Positions 17,659 through 27,785 of a stretch of DNA of 64,000 nt are shown piece by piece; position 1 is the first letter of the stretch; each line of letters opens with the position of its first letter. This stretch comes from Luteolibacter ambystomatis (GTDB taxonomy: Bacteria > Verrucomicrobiota > Verrucomicrobiia > Verrucomicrobiales > Akkermansiaceae). The notes below the pieces were generated by a model. It was given only the letters and a program-made list of their open reading frames with translations, was not told where the DNA came from and did no database searches. The stretch spans positions 248,001-312,000 of the forward strand of contig NZ_CP073100.1 of assembly GCF_018137965.1 (NCBI RefSeq), in the 5' to 3' direction. A program made the position numbers and the translations under genes.

Positions 17659-19044
17659 ATGACCACCCGACGTGACTTCTTCCGCAAGGCCGCTCTGCCG
17701 ACCTTGGGTTTCAGCCTTCTTGGCGCCAATGCCGCTCCCGCCGCACCCGGAGCCGCTCCGCTTCCGGCCCGCATGGCCGGTGCGAAGCCGGTGCATGATC
17801 TCAAGACCAAGCGCCTTGAGAAAGTCCGCGTGGCCGTGATCGGCCTGAGCCGCGGCATGGCCTTGCTCGATGGCGCGCAGCGTTCCGATTTCTCCGAGGT
17901 CACCGTCGTCTGCGATTTGCGCAAGGACCGCTGCGCGAATGCCGTCAATGCGGTGAAGAAGAAGCGCGGCGTGGAGCCCGCCGTGATCTGCGGCGGGCAG
18001 GATGCCTGGCAGGACATCGCGAAGCGTGATGACGTCGATGTCGTGGTCATCGCCACCCCTTGGGAGCTGCATGTGCCGATGGCCGTCGCGATGATGAAGG
18101 CCGGGAAGCACGCCTTCGTTGAAGTCTCCGCCGCCGTGACGCTGAAGGAATGTTGGGAACTCGTGGATACTTCCGAGCGCACCCAGCGCCACTGTGTGAT
18201 GATGGAAAACTGCTGCTACGGCGAGAGCGAGCTGCTGGTGCTCAACATGGTCCGTGAGGGCGTCTTCGGCGAGATCACCCACGGTGAAGCCGCTTACATC
18301 CACGACCTGCGGGGCATGCTCTTCGCGCTCGGTACCGAGGGCGATTGGCGCCGTGAGTATCACAAGAAATACGATGGCAATCTCTATCCCACCCACGGCC
18401 TCGGCCCTGTCGCCCAATACATGGGCATCAACCGCGGCGACCGCTTCAAGTTCATCGTCTCGGTTTCCTCTCCGGAGATCGGCCTGACCAAGTGGCGCGA
18501 CGACAAGAAGCCGAACGGCGGCAAGCACGCGACGGAGAAATACGTGACCGGGGACATGAACACCTCGATCATCAAGACCGAGATGGGCCGCACCATCATG
18601 GTTCAGCACGACATCATCTCGCCGCGTCCCTACAGCCGCATCAACATGCTCTCCGGCACCGGTGGCACCTTCGTTGGCTACCCCGACCGCATGGCACTGG
18701 ACGACCCCGGCAAATACGGCCTCAAGACCGGCAGCCACGAATGGCTCCCGGCCGGTGAACTCGCCACCCTCCGGGAAAAGTTCAAGCACCCGCTGCTCAA
18801 GCGTCTCGAAAGCTCCGCGAAAGGCGGCGGCCACGGCGGCATGGATGTGGTCATGATGATCCGGCACCTCGAGTGCATCCGGAATGGTGAGCCCCCGGAC
18901 AGCACCGTCTACGATGCGGCTGCCTGGTCCTCCATTCTCCAGCTTTCCACGCAATCCGTGGCCGCAGGCAGCCAGCCGATGGAGATCCCGGATTTCACCC
19001 GCGGCGTCTGGAAGGGTCTCAAGCCACTCCCGATCGTCTCCTGA
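17659..19044 (+). CDS. Tat-exported GH109-like Gfo/Idh/MocA protein (possible alpha-N-acetylgalactosaminidase)
   Basis: A 461-residue secreted protein. MTTRRDFFRKAALPTLGFSL is a twin-arginine signal. A Rossmann domain follows (VRVAVIGLSRG, VVVIATPWELHVPMA, GKHAFVEVSAA), then the Gfo/Idh C-terminal domain. Segments such as ENCCYGESELLVLNMV, AYIHDLRGM, YPTHGLGPVAQYMGINRGDR, MVQHDIISPRPYSRIN and GGHGGMDVVMMI are the pattern I associate with GH109 glycosidases, which use NAD+ to cleave terminal alpha-GalNAc. The nucleotide loop is GLSRG instead of the usual GxGxRG. It lies between menB and menA without an evident pathway link. Another carbohydrate or redox substrate is possible. Confidence 0.8.
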   Translation: MTTRRDFFRKAALPTLGFSLLGANAAPAAPGAAPLPARMAGAKPVHDLKTKRLEKVRVAVIGLSRGMALLDGAQRSDFSEVTVVCDLRKDRCANAVNAVKKKRGVEPAVICGGQDAWQDIAKRDDVDVVVIATPWELHVPMAVAMMKAGKHAFVEVSAAVTLKECWELVDTSERTQRHCVMMENCCYGESELLVLNMVREGVFGEITHGEAAYIHDLRGMLFALGTEGDWRREYHKKYDGNLYPTHGLGPVAQYMGINRGDRFKFIVSVSSPEIGLTKWRDDKKPNGGKHATEKYVTGDMNTSIIKTEMGRTIMVQHDIISPRPYSRINMLSGTGGTFVGYPDRMALDDPGKYGLKTGSHEWLPAGELATLREKFKHPLLKRLESSAKGGGHGGMDVVMMIRHLECIRNGEPPDSTVYDAAAWSSILQLSTQSVAAGSQPMEIPDFTRGVWKGLKPLPIVS

Positions 19045-19122
19045 GCGGGTTTTCCGCAGTCCCGGCGGCGACGTGTGGACGCAAGGCTTCCCATCGGAAA
19101 GCCCCTGCCGTAAACAGCCGCC

Positions 19123-20037
19123 GTGACCGGGACTGGGATCAAATCATGGGTATTGGCCGCGCGGCCGAAGACGCTGCCCGCGGCCATCGTGCCGGTATGG
19201 GCGGGATGCGTGCTGGCGTGGAAGCTCACCGGCCGCTTCGATGGGTGGCTCGCGTTCTACACTCTCGCGGGCGCCATCTGCATCCAGATCGCCACGAATT
19301 TCTTCAATGACGCCATTGATGCCGCCAAGGGCGCGGACACGGAAAAGCGCCTCGGCCCCGTGCGGGTGACCTCCAGCGGCCTTATGTCGCGGAAGGCGGT
19401 CATGGGCTGGGCCGGGCTCTTCATCCTGCTGGCTGCCGCTTGCGGTGTGGGCCTCATCCTCGCCCGCGGGTGGATCATGCTGGCCATCGGCCTGCCCTCG
19501 CTGTTCTTCGCCTACGGTTACACCGGTGGGCCGTGGCCGTTGGCCTATCGCGGGATGGGGGAGCTGTTTGTCATCCTGTTCTTCGGTCTCGTGGCGGTGA
19601 CCGGCACTGTCTTCGTGCAAACCGGCACATGGCCGCGCGAAGCCCTGCTGCTGGGTACCCAGATCGGGTTGCTCTCGGCCGTCCTCATTTCCATCAATAA
19701 TCTCCGCGACCGCGAGGAAGACTCCACCACTGGCAAGCGCACGCTCGCCGTCCGCTTCGGCCCGAAGGTGGCGCTTGGAGTCCTGTGGGTGGAGGTCAAT
19801 GGCGCGGCGCTCCTCGGCATTGTGTGGGCCTTGTTCCACCAGGTGCAGTGGATGATCGCCAGCGCCCCCGTATTCCTGTTGGGCATGCGCATTCTCTTCG
19901 GACTCTTCACTACGCCCCCGGGCAAGGCCTTCAACCGCTATCTCGCCATGGCCGGCGTGCAGCTCATCCTTTTCGCCGCCGCCTTCCACGTCGCCGCCGT
20001 GTTCCAGCCCGTCGCCCCGCCCTCGGCCATGCCCTGA
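19123..20037 (+). CDS. menA: 1,4-dihydroxy-2-naphthoate polyprenyltransferase MenA
   Basis: UbiA-family membrane enzyme that attaches the isoprenoid chain to DHNA. The 304-residue protein begins with a GTG and has about eight or nine membrane helices. The two Asp-rich motifs are NFFNDAIDAAKGAD (near 65-78) and NNLRDREEDSTTGKRTLAVRFG (near 191-212), both typical of MenA. RPKTLPAAIVPVWAG near the N-terminus is also characteristic. It sits upstream of menC and menE on the same strand. Confidence 0.93.
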   Translation: MTGTGIKSWVLAARPKTLPAAIVPVWAGCVLAWKLTGRFDGWLAFYTLAGAICIQIATNFFNDAIDAAKGADTEKRLGPVRVTSSGLMSRKAVMGWAGLFILLAAACGVGLILARGWIMLAIGLPSLFFAYGYTGGPWPLAYRGMGELFVILFFGLVAVTGTVFVQTGTWPREALLLGTQIGLLSAVLISINNLRDREEDSTTGKRTLAVRFGPKVALGVLWVEVNGAALLGIVWALFHQVQWMIASAPVFLLGMRILFGLFTTPPGKAFNRYLAMAGVQLILFAAAFHVAAVFQPVAPPSAMP

Positions 20038-20145
20038 CTGGGAGTAGAATGGGGGCGAAGCGGACATGGCCAGCTACTGGAATTGGCTATCCGCTGGCAA
20101 ACATTCCTGTCCCTATTTCTTCCCTCTTCCTCGCTCCCTGCGTTT

Positions 20146-21117
20146 ATGATCCTCAACGACCGTCCGCCCGTCTGGATTTCCCGCTACCGCCTGAAGAGCA
20201 AAGCGCGGCTCAATGCCGTGTCCACCCGCCGGGAATTCGACGGCGTGCTGATCCGCATCGGCGCGGGTTACGGCTGTCTACACCCATGGCCAGAGCTCGG
20301 TGATCCACCGCTCCATAAATGCCTGGAGGATCTTGCCGGTGCCCGCCGCTGGCCGATCGTCCGCCGTGCCGTCCGCTGTGCGGAAATGGACGGCATCTCC
20401 CGCTCCAATGGCGAGTGGCTCTTCGAGGACATGGAAATTCCTGCCAGCCACGCCACGCTTGCGCTGTCGGACTCTGCGAACGTGGCCTCTGCCGTCGAGG
20501 CTGGCTTCGAGATCATCAAGCTGAAAGTCGGACGTGATTTCGAGCGCGAGGCCGCCTTCCTCACCGCGATGGCACAAGAGTTTCCCAAGCTCTCGTGGCG
20601 GCTCGACTACAACGAGACCGCCACTGCGGAACAAGCGGGCGCTTTCCTCAATGGCCTCGACCGGGACATCCGTCGGAAGATCGATTTCGTAGAGGACCCG
20701 TGCCCTTATTCCGATTCCACCTGGACCACGCTCAAGCAAACCACCGGCGTGCGCTTGGCCGTGGACCGTGAGGCCGCGCCGAATTGCGATGCCGCCCAGG
20801 TTTTCGTGCTGAAGCCCGCGCTCGATGAACCTTGGCTGATTGGTGAGGCAGCCGCCAAGCGGGGCTGCAAGGTCGTCGTTACCAGCTACATGGATCACCC
20901 CTTCGGCCAGACCTTCGCCGCATGGGAGGCCGCCCGCCTCGCGCTCACCTTCCGGGGGCTGGTCGGCGTATGCGGCCTGCAGACCCACCACCTGTTCGAA
21001 TCCAATCCGTTTTCCGAATACCTCGGCGATTGGAAACCGGCCTTCCAACCTCCCGGTGGCACCGGACTCGGTTTCGACGATCTTCTCGGCGAACTCGTAT
21101 GGACGCGACTCGACTGA
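20146..21117 (+). CDS. menC: o-succinylbenzoate synthase MenC
   Basis: Enolase-superfamily dehydratase making o-succinylbenzoate. 323 residues from the ATG at 20146; an upstream in-frame start at 20083 would add a hydrophobic but non-conserved stretch. Catalytic features in order are IIKLKVG (KxK), WRLDYNE (metal Asp), DFVEDPC (metal Glu), LAVDREA (third metal position) and VFVLKPA (second catalytic Lys). The sequence is divergent, as MenC proteins usually are, so context is important: menE overlaps its end by 19 bases. Confidence 0.88.
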   Translation: MILNDRPPVWISRYRLKSKARLNAVSTRREFDGVLIRIGAGYGCLHPWPELGDPPLHKCLEDLAGARRWPIVRRAVRCAEMDGISRSNGEWLFEDMEIPASHATLALSDSANVASAVEAGFEIIKLKVGRDFEREAAFLTAMAQEFPKLSWRLDYNETATAEQAGAFLNGLDRDIRRKIDFVEDPCPYSDSTWTTLKQTTGVRLAVDREAAPNCDAAQVFVLKPALDEPWLIGEAAAKRGCKVVVTSYMDHPFGQTFAAWEAARLALTFRGLVGVCGLQTHHLFESNPFSEYLGDWKPAFQPPGGTGLGFDDLLGELVWTRLD

Positions 21118-22220
21118 TCGACCCGGCCTTCTGGTCCGACCCACGTCCGCTCGCCATGGGCGATGCGGAGGTCACCGCGTGGTGCCGGAGCGTGCCCGAC
21201 CTCGAAGGCCATGTCCTGTTCCAAACCTCCGGCTCATCCGGCACGCCGAAGTGGATCGCCCTTTCGAAACAAGCGCTGCTGCTTTCCGCCGCCGTCGTGA
21301 ACCGTCATCTCGGCGTCACGGAGGATTCCTGCTGGGGGCTTTCGCTGCCGCTGCATCATGTCGGCGGCTTCGGCGTCGTCGCCCGCACCTACGAGTCAGC
21401 TGGTAGATACGCGGAGCTGCATGGGAAATGGAATCCCGCTGGATTCCCGGAATGGATCGCCTGCCATGGCGTCACCCACGTTTCTTTGGTTCCCACGCAG
21501 GTGCATGATCTCGTCACCGGTGGACACCGCTGTCCGGAGTGCCTCCGCTCCATCGTGGTCGGCGGGGGAAGAATGGAGGATGCGCTGGGCCAGGCTGCAC
21601 GGGATCTAGGCTGGCCGGTGCTCGCCAGCTACGGCATGACCGAGACCGGCTCGCAGATCGCCACCCAGTCTCCGGAAATACTAGATCAATCGTACCAACA
21701 CGCCCCGCTGCCGCTGCTGGATGCTTGGAACGCGCGCACCGATGAAGACGGCCGCCTCCATGTCAGCGGAGCGGTGCTTTTCACCGGTTCCATCGTGATG
21801 GGGTCAGGCCTACGTCGCTGGGTGCCGAGGGTAGGGGAGTGGCACGCCACCGGCGACCGCGCCTCTGTCGAAGGCCGCTGGCTGACCCCTCTTGGGCGCC
21901 TCGATTCGGTCGTGAAGATTCTCGGAGAACTGGTTGATCCGGAGTCGGTTGAGCGGGACATTCTGGCTCTTTCCCAAGGTTCCCTCTCCTATGGAATGCT
22001 TGCGATCTCCGCTGTCCCGGATCTGCGCGCCGGGCACCGCCTCGTGCCTGCTGTGGTGGGTTCCATCTCCGAAGGACGACTTTTGGACATCCTAAGCGCC
22101 TATAACGCAATGGCTCCCGGATTCCGCCGCGTAGCTGCCCCGGTGTTCTTGAACGCCATGCCCTTGAGCGAGCTCGGTAAAATCCGTCGCGGAGAGGTCC
22201 TGAAGCACCTCATGGAGTGA
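21099..22220 (+). CDS. menE: o-succinylbenzoate-CoA ligase MenE
   Basis: ANL-superfamily ligase activating o-succinylbenzoate with ATP and CoA. 373 residues, shorter than many MenE proteins (about 450-490). It shows LFQTSGSSGTPKWIAL (P-loop), LPLHHVGGFGVVAR, SYGMTETGSQIA, ATGDRASVEGRWLTPLGRLDS (hinge region) and the C-terminal GKIRRGEVL, where the catalytic Lys lies. The ATG at 21099 is used because it places the N-terminus correctly; the reading frame upstream is open only because it lies within menC. It overlaps menC by 19 bases, indicating translational coupling. Confidence 0.9.
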   Translation: MDATRLIDPAFWSDPRPLAMGDAEVTAWCRSVPDLEGHVLFQTSGSSGTPKWIALSKQALLLSAAVVNRHLGVTEDSCWGLSLPLHHVGGFGVVARTYESAGRYAELHGKWNPAGFPEWIACHGVTHVSLVPTQVHDLVTGGHRCPECLRSIVVGGGRMEDALGQAARDLGWPVLASYGMTETGSQIATQSPEILDQSYQHAPLPLLDAWNARTDEDGRLHVSGAVLFTGSIVMGSGLRRWVPRVGEWHATGDRASVEGRWLTPLGRLDSVVKILGELVDPESVERDILALSQGSLSYGMLAISAVPDLRAGHRLVPAVVGSISEGRLLDILSAYNAMAPGFRRVAAPVFLNAMPLSELGKIRRGEVLKHLME

Positions 22221-22538
22221 ATTTTTGTTTTTTGGAAAAACGGGGGGCGGCTTTCATAAAACTAAAAACAATCTCTTTTCGATCGGCGTGGGGATTGAAA
22301 ATGAATGTGCTTGGTCCAGCGGATTTCTAAGAAAAGCACCTTCTCGGAGAATCATCGTACTTCGCCTCTTCCGGACCTCCCGAATGATGTTGTCATCCAC
22401 CTTTTGCGGAGGATACTGGCGCTATCTTGAGTAAAAGGTTGCTCAGACTGCCGTTGTTACACGGCTTGGAGATGACCGGCGGCGGGCCGGGGCATCGCCT
22501 CCTGTTACCCGCCACGTGAAACCCTCACCTCCGCTCCC
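22221..22538. other. 318-base non-coding gap between menE and the PhoH gene
   Basis: AT-richer than its surroundings at the start (TTTTTGTTTTTTGG). A 69-residue frame at 22225-22434 has no convincing coding features and I do not call it a gene. A weak promoter candidate lies at 22390-22417. The last 100 bases are GC-rich and may hold the leader of the PhoH gene. Confidence 0.5.
22390..22417 (+). promoter_or_regulatory. weak promoter candidate upstream of the PhoH gene
   Basis: TTGTCA at 22390-22395 (five of six to the -35 consensus) is followed after 16 bases by GATACT at 22412-22417. It is the best promoter-like pair I found in this gap, 121 bases ahead of the gene. Confidence 0.3.
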
Positions 22539-24068
22539 ATGATCCAGCGTGTCGACGAATCCACCCAGGTCCCCATGTTCGACGAATACAGCCAACCCGA
22601 CGGCAACAACCGCAAGCGATCATCCCAGAACGGAACAAGGCCCGTGGATTTCGGCCTGAAGGCCCCATCCCAGGTGGTGAAGAACTTCGTGCTCGATACG
22701 AACGTCCTTCTCCATGACCCCGCCTGCCTCGATCGCTTCAAGGACAACCACCTCTGCGTGCTCGTGGACGTCCTCTCGGAGCTCGACAAGTTCAAGTCCG
22801 AGCAGACCGAGCGCGGTGCCAATGCCCGCCGCGTCCATCGCCGCCTCACGGAGATGTTCTCCTGCGCCAAGAAGGTGACCCAGGGCGTGAGCAATGCCGG
22901 TGGCGGTACCGTCCGCCTCGTCATCTATGACCCCTCCAGTTGCCCGAAGAACAGTGAGGAGCTGAACCGCTTCTATCGCATCTTCCCGGACCGCGAGCGT
23001 GTCGATCACCGTATCCTCGCCGCCTGCTTGCTGCTGAAGGAGCACAACAGCTCTCCGGTCGTTCTCGTCACGAAGGACATCAACATGCAGCTCAAGGCCC
23101 GCGCCGTGGGCATCGAGTGCCAGGACTACCTCAATGACAAGGTCGACGTCCGCGAGGTCTCGAACTACGAGACCCGCCGTATCGAAGTGGATGCCACCGA
23201 GCTCCAGCGCTTCGCCAGCGGCGGCGAGATCCAGCTGGATGAACAACGCTGGCTCGGCGTCGCGGTCAACGAATACGTCCTCCTCGGTTGCGGCGAGAAG
23301 CAGACCATTCCCGCCCGTCTTGGTGTTGGCGGTCATTTCCTCCGCCTCCAGCTTCCGGAGGCTCTCAAGATCCCGGACGGCCAATCGCTCAAGCCGATGA
23401 ACCTCGGCCAGCGCTGCCTCATCGATGCACTGCTCAATCCGGACATCTCCCTTGTCACCTGCTACGGCCACGCCGGCACCGGCAAGACCCTCGTCGCCGT
23501 GGCTGCCGGCTTGCACGAGATGTTCAACCGCAAGTACAACGGCCTCACCGTCAGCCGCCCGGTCGTCGCCATGGGGGACCAGCTCGGTTATCTCCCCGGC
23601 TCGCTCGATGAAAAGATGCGCCCCTGGCTCCAGCCGATCCACGATGCCCTCGATCTCCTGATGCGTCCCGCCGTTCCACTCGGACCGCGCCGCAAGCAGC
23701 AGAAAAAAGACGCGCCGGATTCCGGAGCGAAGAAGCCCTACGAAGTCCTCATGGATCAGGGCATCCTCGAAATCGAGGCCCTCTGCTACATCCGCGGCCG
23801 CTCGATCCCGAACCGCTTCTTCATCCTCGATGAAGCCCAGCAGCTCACCCCGCAGGAGGCGAAGACCATCGTCACCCGCATGTCCCGCGGCTCGAAGCTC
23901 GTCCTCGTCGGCGACCCCGCCCAGATCGACAATCCCTACGTGGACAGCCGCAGCAACGGCCTCGTCTATACCCGCAATCGCTTGAAGGGCCAACCCTTCG
24001 CCGCCCATGTCGCTCTCAGTCGTGGCGAGCGTTCGGAACTTGCCGAGGCCGGCGCGCAACTGATGTAA
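22539..24068 (+). CDS. PIN domain-PhoH family ATPase
   Basis: A 509-residue protein with two parts. The N-terminal PIN nuclease domain (about 46-190) begins KNFVLDTNVLLHDP and contains the acidic positions of PIN ribonucleases (LDTN, LVDVLSELDKF, DHRILA, TKDINMQLKA). The C-terminal PhoH ATPase domain (about 285-505) has Walker A GHAGTGKT at 310-317, Walker B FFILDEAQQLTP and the sensor-like KLVLVGDPAQIDNP. This arrangement matches YlaK/PhoH2 proteins, thought to be ATP-dependent RNA-acting enzymes. A hairpin terminator follows. Confidence 0.92.
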   Translation: MIQRVDESTQVPMFDEYSQPDGNNRKRSSQNGTRPVDFGLKAPSQVVKNFVLDTNVLLHDPACLDRFKDNHLCVLVDVLSELDKFKSEQTERGANARRVHRRLTEMFSCAKKVTQGVSNAGGGTVRLVIYDPSSCPKNSEELNRFYRIFPDRERVDHRILAACLLLKEHNSSPVVLVTKDINMQLKARAVGIECQDYLNDKVDVREVSNYETRRIEVDATELQRFASGGEIQLDEQRWLGVAVNEYVLLGCGEKQTIPARLGVGGHFLRLQLPEALKIPDGQSLKPMNLGQRCLIDALLNPDISLVTCYGHAGTGKTLVAVAAGLHEMFNRKYNGLTVSRPVVAMGDQLGYLPGSLDEKMRPWLQPIHDALDLLMRPAVPLGPRRKQQKKDAPDSGAKKPYEVLMDQGILEIEALCYIRGRSIPNRFFILDEAQQLTPQEAKTIVTRMSRGSKLVLVGDPAQIDNPYVDSRSNGLVYTRNRLKGQPFAAHVALSRGERSELAEAGAQLM

Positions 24069-24074
24069 CCGCCT

Positions 24075-24108
24075 GCCCGTTGACAGCTGTCGGTCAGCGG
24101 GCTTAATT
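24075..24108 (+). terminator. hairpin terminator after the PhoH gene
   Basis: GCCCGTTGAC (24075-24084) pairs with GTCAGCGGGC (24093-24102), with one G-T wobble, and TTAATT follows. It lies seven bases after the stop codon and before the RbsD-like lipoprotein gene. Confidence 0.6.
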
Positions 24109-24116
24109 CCCACCCA

Positions 24117-24701
24117 ATGAGCTTCACCCGAACGATCCTGGCAGCCTGCACGGCGGTGGTTGTCAGCGGGTGTGCCTTGGAACCTCAAGCCGGGAACGAT
24201 TGGAAATCCGCGGTTGGCACCCAGGTTGCCCAACTCGGATATCGGAACTGGATCGTCGTCAGCGAAGCCTCGTTTCCGGCGCACAGCCGGACTGGCGTCC
24301 GGCAGGTCAGCGCCCCGGTCGAAATCCCGGAAGCTCTTGACTACGTTCTTCGCTCCATCGAGCAGACCGAACATGTGAAACCGCGTGTTTACGTGCCGCG
24401 GGAACTCCGTTCGGTGGAAAACGACTACGCTCCCGGTATCGACGACCTCCGGAAAAAAATCGCGACCTCCCTGCATTCCCGGGAAACCACGGAACTCGAT
24501 CACGAGGCCCTGCTGACTCTTTTGGAGGACGCCAACCGCTCCTTCAACGTCCTCGTCGTCCGCACTACCACCGCTCTGCCCTACTCCAGCGTCTTCCTCG
24601 AACTTCAGCCCGGCTACTGGGACGGAGACTCCGAGGCGCACCTTCGGGAGAAGATCCAGCGTGAGCGGGATCGTGCGAACAGGCTGGCGCGTCCTCTCTG
24701 A
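24117..24701 (+). CDS. RbsD/FucU-like secreted lipoprotein
   Basis: 194 residues. The N-terminus RTILAACTAVVVSGCALEP is a signal peptide with lipobox VSGC. The mature part resembles RbsD/FucU sugar mutarotases: QVAQLGYRNWIVVSEASFPAHS parallels the RbsD segment around its LGHTD and DAGLP motifs, and RTTTALPYSSVFLELQPGYW parallels the RbsD C-terminus (PYANIILCAGV). The usual His and Asp of the RbsD active site are not clearly retained (Asp of DAG reads Glu-Ala), so activity is doubtful. A cell-surface RbsD-fold protein is unusual. The assignment rests on short motif similarity. Confidence 0.6.
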   Translation: MSFTRTILAACTAVVVSGCALEPQAGNDWKSAVGTQVAQLGYRNWIVVSEASFPAHSRTGVRQVSAPVEIPEALDYVLRSIEQTEHVKPRVYVPRELRSVENDYAPGIDDLRKKIATSLHSRETTELDHEALLTLLEDANRSFNVLVVRTTTALPYSSVFLELQPGYWDGDSEAHLREKIQRERDRANRLARPL

Positions 24702-24720
24702 GGCGTGCATCTTCGCGCCC

Positions 24721-25011
24721 GTGAGCCGCAAAGACGAAGAAATCCGGTTGGAGCGCGAGAGCGCGTGGGTGGGGGACGCCGTTCTGGCCCTGTTTGCCCG
24801 CGAGTTTGTACTGAAAGAGCGCCAAACCATGGACGGAGTCTGGTTCACCCGCCTCACCTCGAATGATTTCCTCAGCGCCTTCGGAAATCCCACCCGGGTG
24901 GAAGCCTCCATCGGCAAACTCTATCGCGAACAAGGTCTCGCCGCCGCCTTCGCTTGGATCGAAAGCGAAATGCTCCCGCTTTTCCGCAAGCAGATCGCCA
25001 ACAAGCCCTGA
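24721..25011 (+). CDS. small RNase III-domain protein (Mini-III-like)
   Basis: From the GTG at 24721 the product is about 96 residues. ERESAWVGDAVLALFAREFVL matches the RNase III signature, where the FLGDAVL-type motif holds catalytic acidic residues, and RLTSNDFLSAFGNPTRVEA plus EQGLAAAFAWIESEMLPLF resembles the second conserved helix and the C-terminus of the domain. There is no dsRNA-binding domain. This is the layout of Mini-III, which matures 23S rRNA in some bacteria, and an rRNA operon lies 1 kb downstream. A GTG at 24661 preceded by GGGAG could add 20 residues, overlapping the previous gene. Confidence 0.55.
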   Translation: MSRKDEEIRLERESAWVGDAVLALFAREFVLKERQTMDGVWFTRLTSNDFLSAFGNPTRVEASIGKLYREQGLAAAFAWIESEMLPLFRKQIANKP

Positions 25012-25059
25012 TTTCCCAGAGATCGGAAGAGGGCATCCCATTCCAGTTCTGTCTTCTCC

Positions 25060-25087
25060 AGCCCGTCGCGTTAGCGACGGGCTTTTC
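25060..25087 (+). terminator. terminator after the RNase III-like gene
   Basis: AGCCCGTCGC (25060-25069) and GCGACGGGCT (25074-25083) pair perfectly around GTTA and run into TTTTC. Confidence 0.85.
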
Positions 25088-25511
25088 TATTTCTTCGTAG
25101 CCGGAGTCGTAAGACTTCGGGCTGGGTGGATCCACCCTCACCCCGGCGCTTTCGAAATTCACCCGCGAGGTAGCGCGAGGCTCCTGCCTTGCGTGTTGGG
25201 CGGAGCCGGATTTGGCGGGTGGCGTCCGATTTTCCAAACGGGTCTGCCTGCGGAACCCCGGTCCGCCGCGAAAATCCCTCCACTTCACGGCTGTTTCCTC
25301 TCTTTTTCCTCCTCTAAAAACCCGCTCTCCTCGAGGCCCTCCATGGATCTGTTAGAGAGTTGGATTGGAGCGTGTTGCGGGGTGGAAACCCCGCTCCATT
25401 CCGCTCATTTCCGGGGTTCGTGTGTGGCGTCTCCCGCCTCCTTCTCCGCCCCTTTCTTCACCCTCTCCAACGCCTCGCAATCCATTCTCCATCAATCCTC
25501 CGTGAATCTAC

Positions 25512-25527
25512 TATTACTGTAGTAATA
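25512..25527. promoter_or_regulatory. AT-rich palindrome, possible operator
   Basis: TATTACT and AGTAATA flank GT to give a 7+2+7 palindrome in otherwise GC-rich sequence, about 550 bases before 16S. A protein-binding site is possible; there is no direct evidence. Confidence 0.3.
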
Positions 25528-25743
25528 ACACTCTTCTCCGCCCTCGTGCTCTCCTACCTCCCCCTCATGAACCCGATTTCGTCCCCCTTCGTCGCCGGAA
25601 CCCGCATTTGCCCCCCTGTTGGAGGGTGGAATGAGGGAGTTTGGGTGACGTTGTCGTCAGATTTTTGGCGGATTCTTTTTATTGATTTTGAGCGGATTGC
25701 GACGAGAATAGATGCCCTTTTGGAAAAAAGATCACGAAAGGCA

Positions 25744-25773
25744 TTGACCCGCGGGGTCCGTTCAGGGTAGCTT
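25744..25773 (+). promoter_or_regulatory. probable rRNA operon promoter
   Basis: TTGACC at 25744-25749 is five of six to the -35 consensus. A -10-like TAGCTT follows after 18 bases at 25768-25773. An A-rich upstream stretch (25727-25742, with AAAAAAGATCACGAAA) could be an UP element. The position 320 bases before 16S fits an rrn promoter. Confidence 0.4.
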
Positions 25774-25864
25774 GCGCCCGTCGCCGCTACGAAGCGCGAC
25801 ACGAGAGACCGACAGCCGGTCGCGGTGGAAACACCCGATCGGCTTCTTAGTCCCCTCGAAACGG

Positions 25865-25874
25865 ATCTTTGACA
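25865..25874 (+). promoter_or_regulatory. boxA-like antitermination element in 16S leader
   Basis: ATCTTTGACA resembles the rRNA boxA sequence (TGCTCTTTAACA in E. coli), bound by NusB/NusE as RNA. A closely related copy lies upstream of 23S at 28063, which supports the call. Confidence 0.5.
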
Positions 25875-26060
25875 ATGCGGCTCAGCACGAACGGTGCCAA
25901 CACTCTGGAAAGAGTCTCTGGCATGGCGGTTTGGAAGCTGAGCGGAAAAGAAAAAGGCTAAATTGTGTGCTGCGCGCCTTGAGAGGTGCGCAGGCTGAAC
26001 CAGGGAAACCTGGTCAGTAGGTCCAATTTAAGCAGGCTCTTTAAGAGTCTAGCACTATAT

Positions 26061-27601
<1,541 letters not shown>

Positions 27602-27785
27602 CGGAGAATGCCAAACAGCTGGTCTGTCACTGGCAAGGTCGACTCCCTCCATCATGCAAATGATGGTTTGGGAGCGAGAAGCGAGCAATCGCCCTCACAA
27701 CATTCAAATCCTTTGACTTGCGTAAACCAGCATGGTTCGCAGCGCACGATTTAGTCTTTATCTTTTCATTCGCACCTCCAGAGAG

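Larger units (their letters stand above)
25012..26060. other. about 1 kb without protein genes upstream of the rRNA operon, including the rrn leader
   Basis: Contains a terminator (25060-25087), a repeat-like hairpin near 25373-25404 (GGAG, CGGGG, CCCCG, CTCC blocks), an AT-rich palindrome at 25512-25527, an A/T-rich stretch at about 25650-25740 and the probable rrn promoter at 25744. From about 25775 the sequence is likely the transcribed 16S leader with a boxA-like site at 25865. Several short open frames are present but none has coding character. Confidence 0.6.

Noticed and set aside
22225..22434. A 69-residue frame between menE and the PhoH gene
   Set aside because: AT-rich, no ribosome binding site, no conserved pattern, and it contains the region of a possible promoter.
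22620..24917. A 765-residue antisense open frame across the PhoH and lipoprotein genes
   Set aside because: Same GC-driven shadow effect; it spans three well supported genes and a terminator.
25360..26020. Open frames of 82-136 residues in the region before 16S
   Set aside because: Composition and codon use do not resemble the other genes, and part of the region is the rRNA leader.
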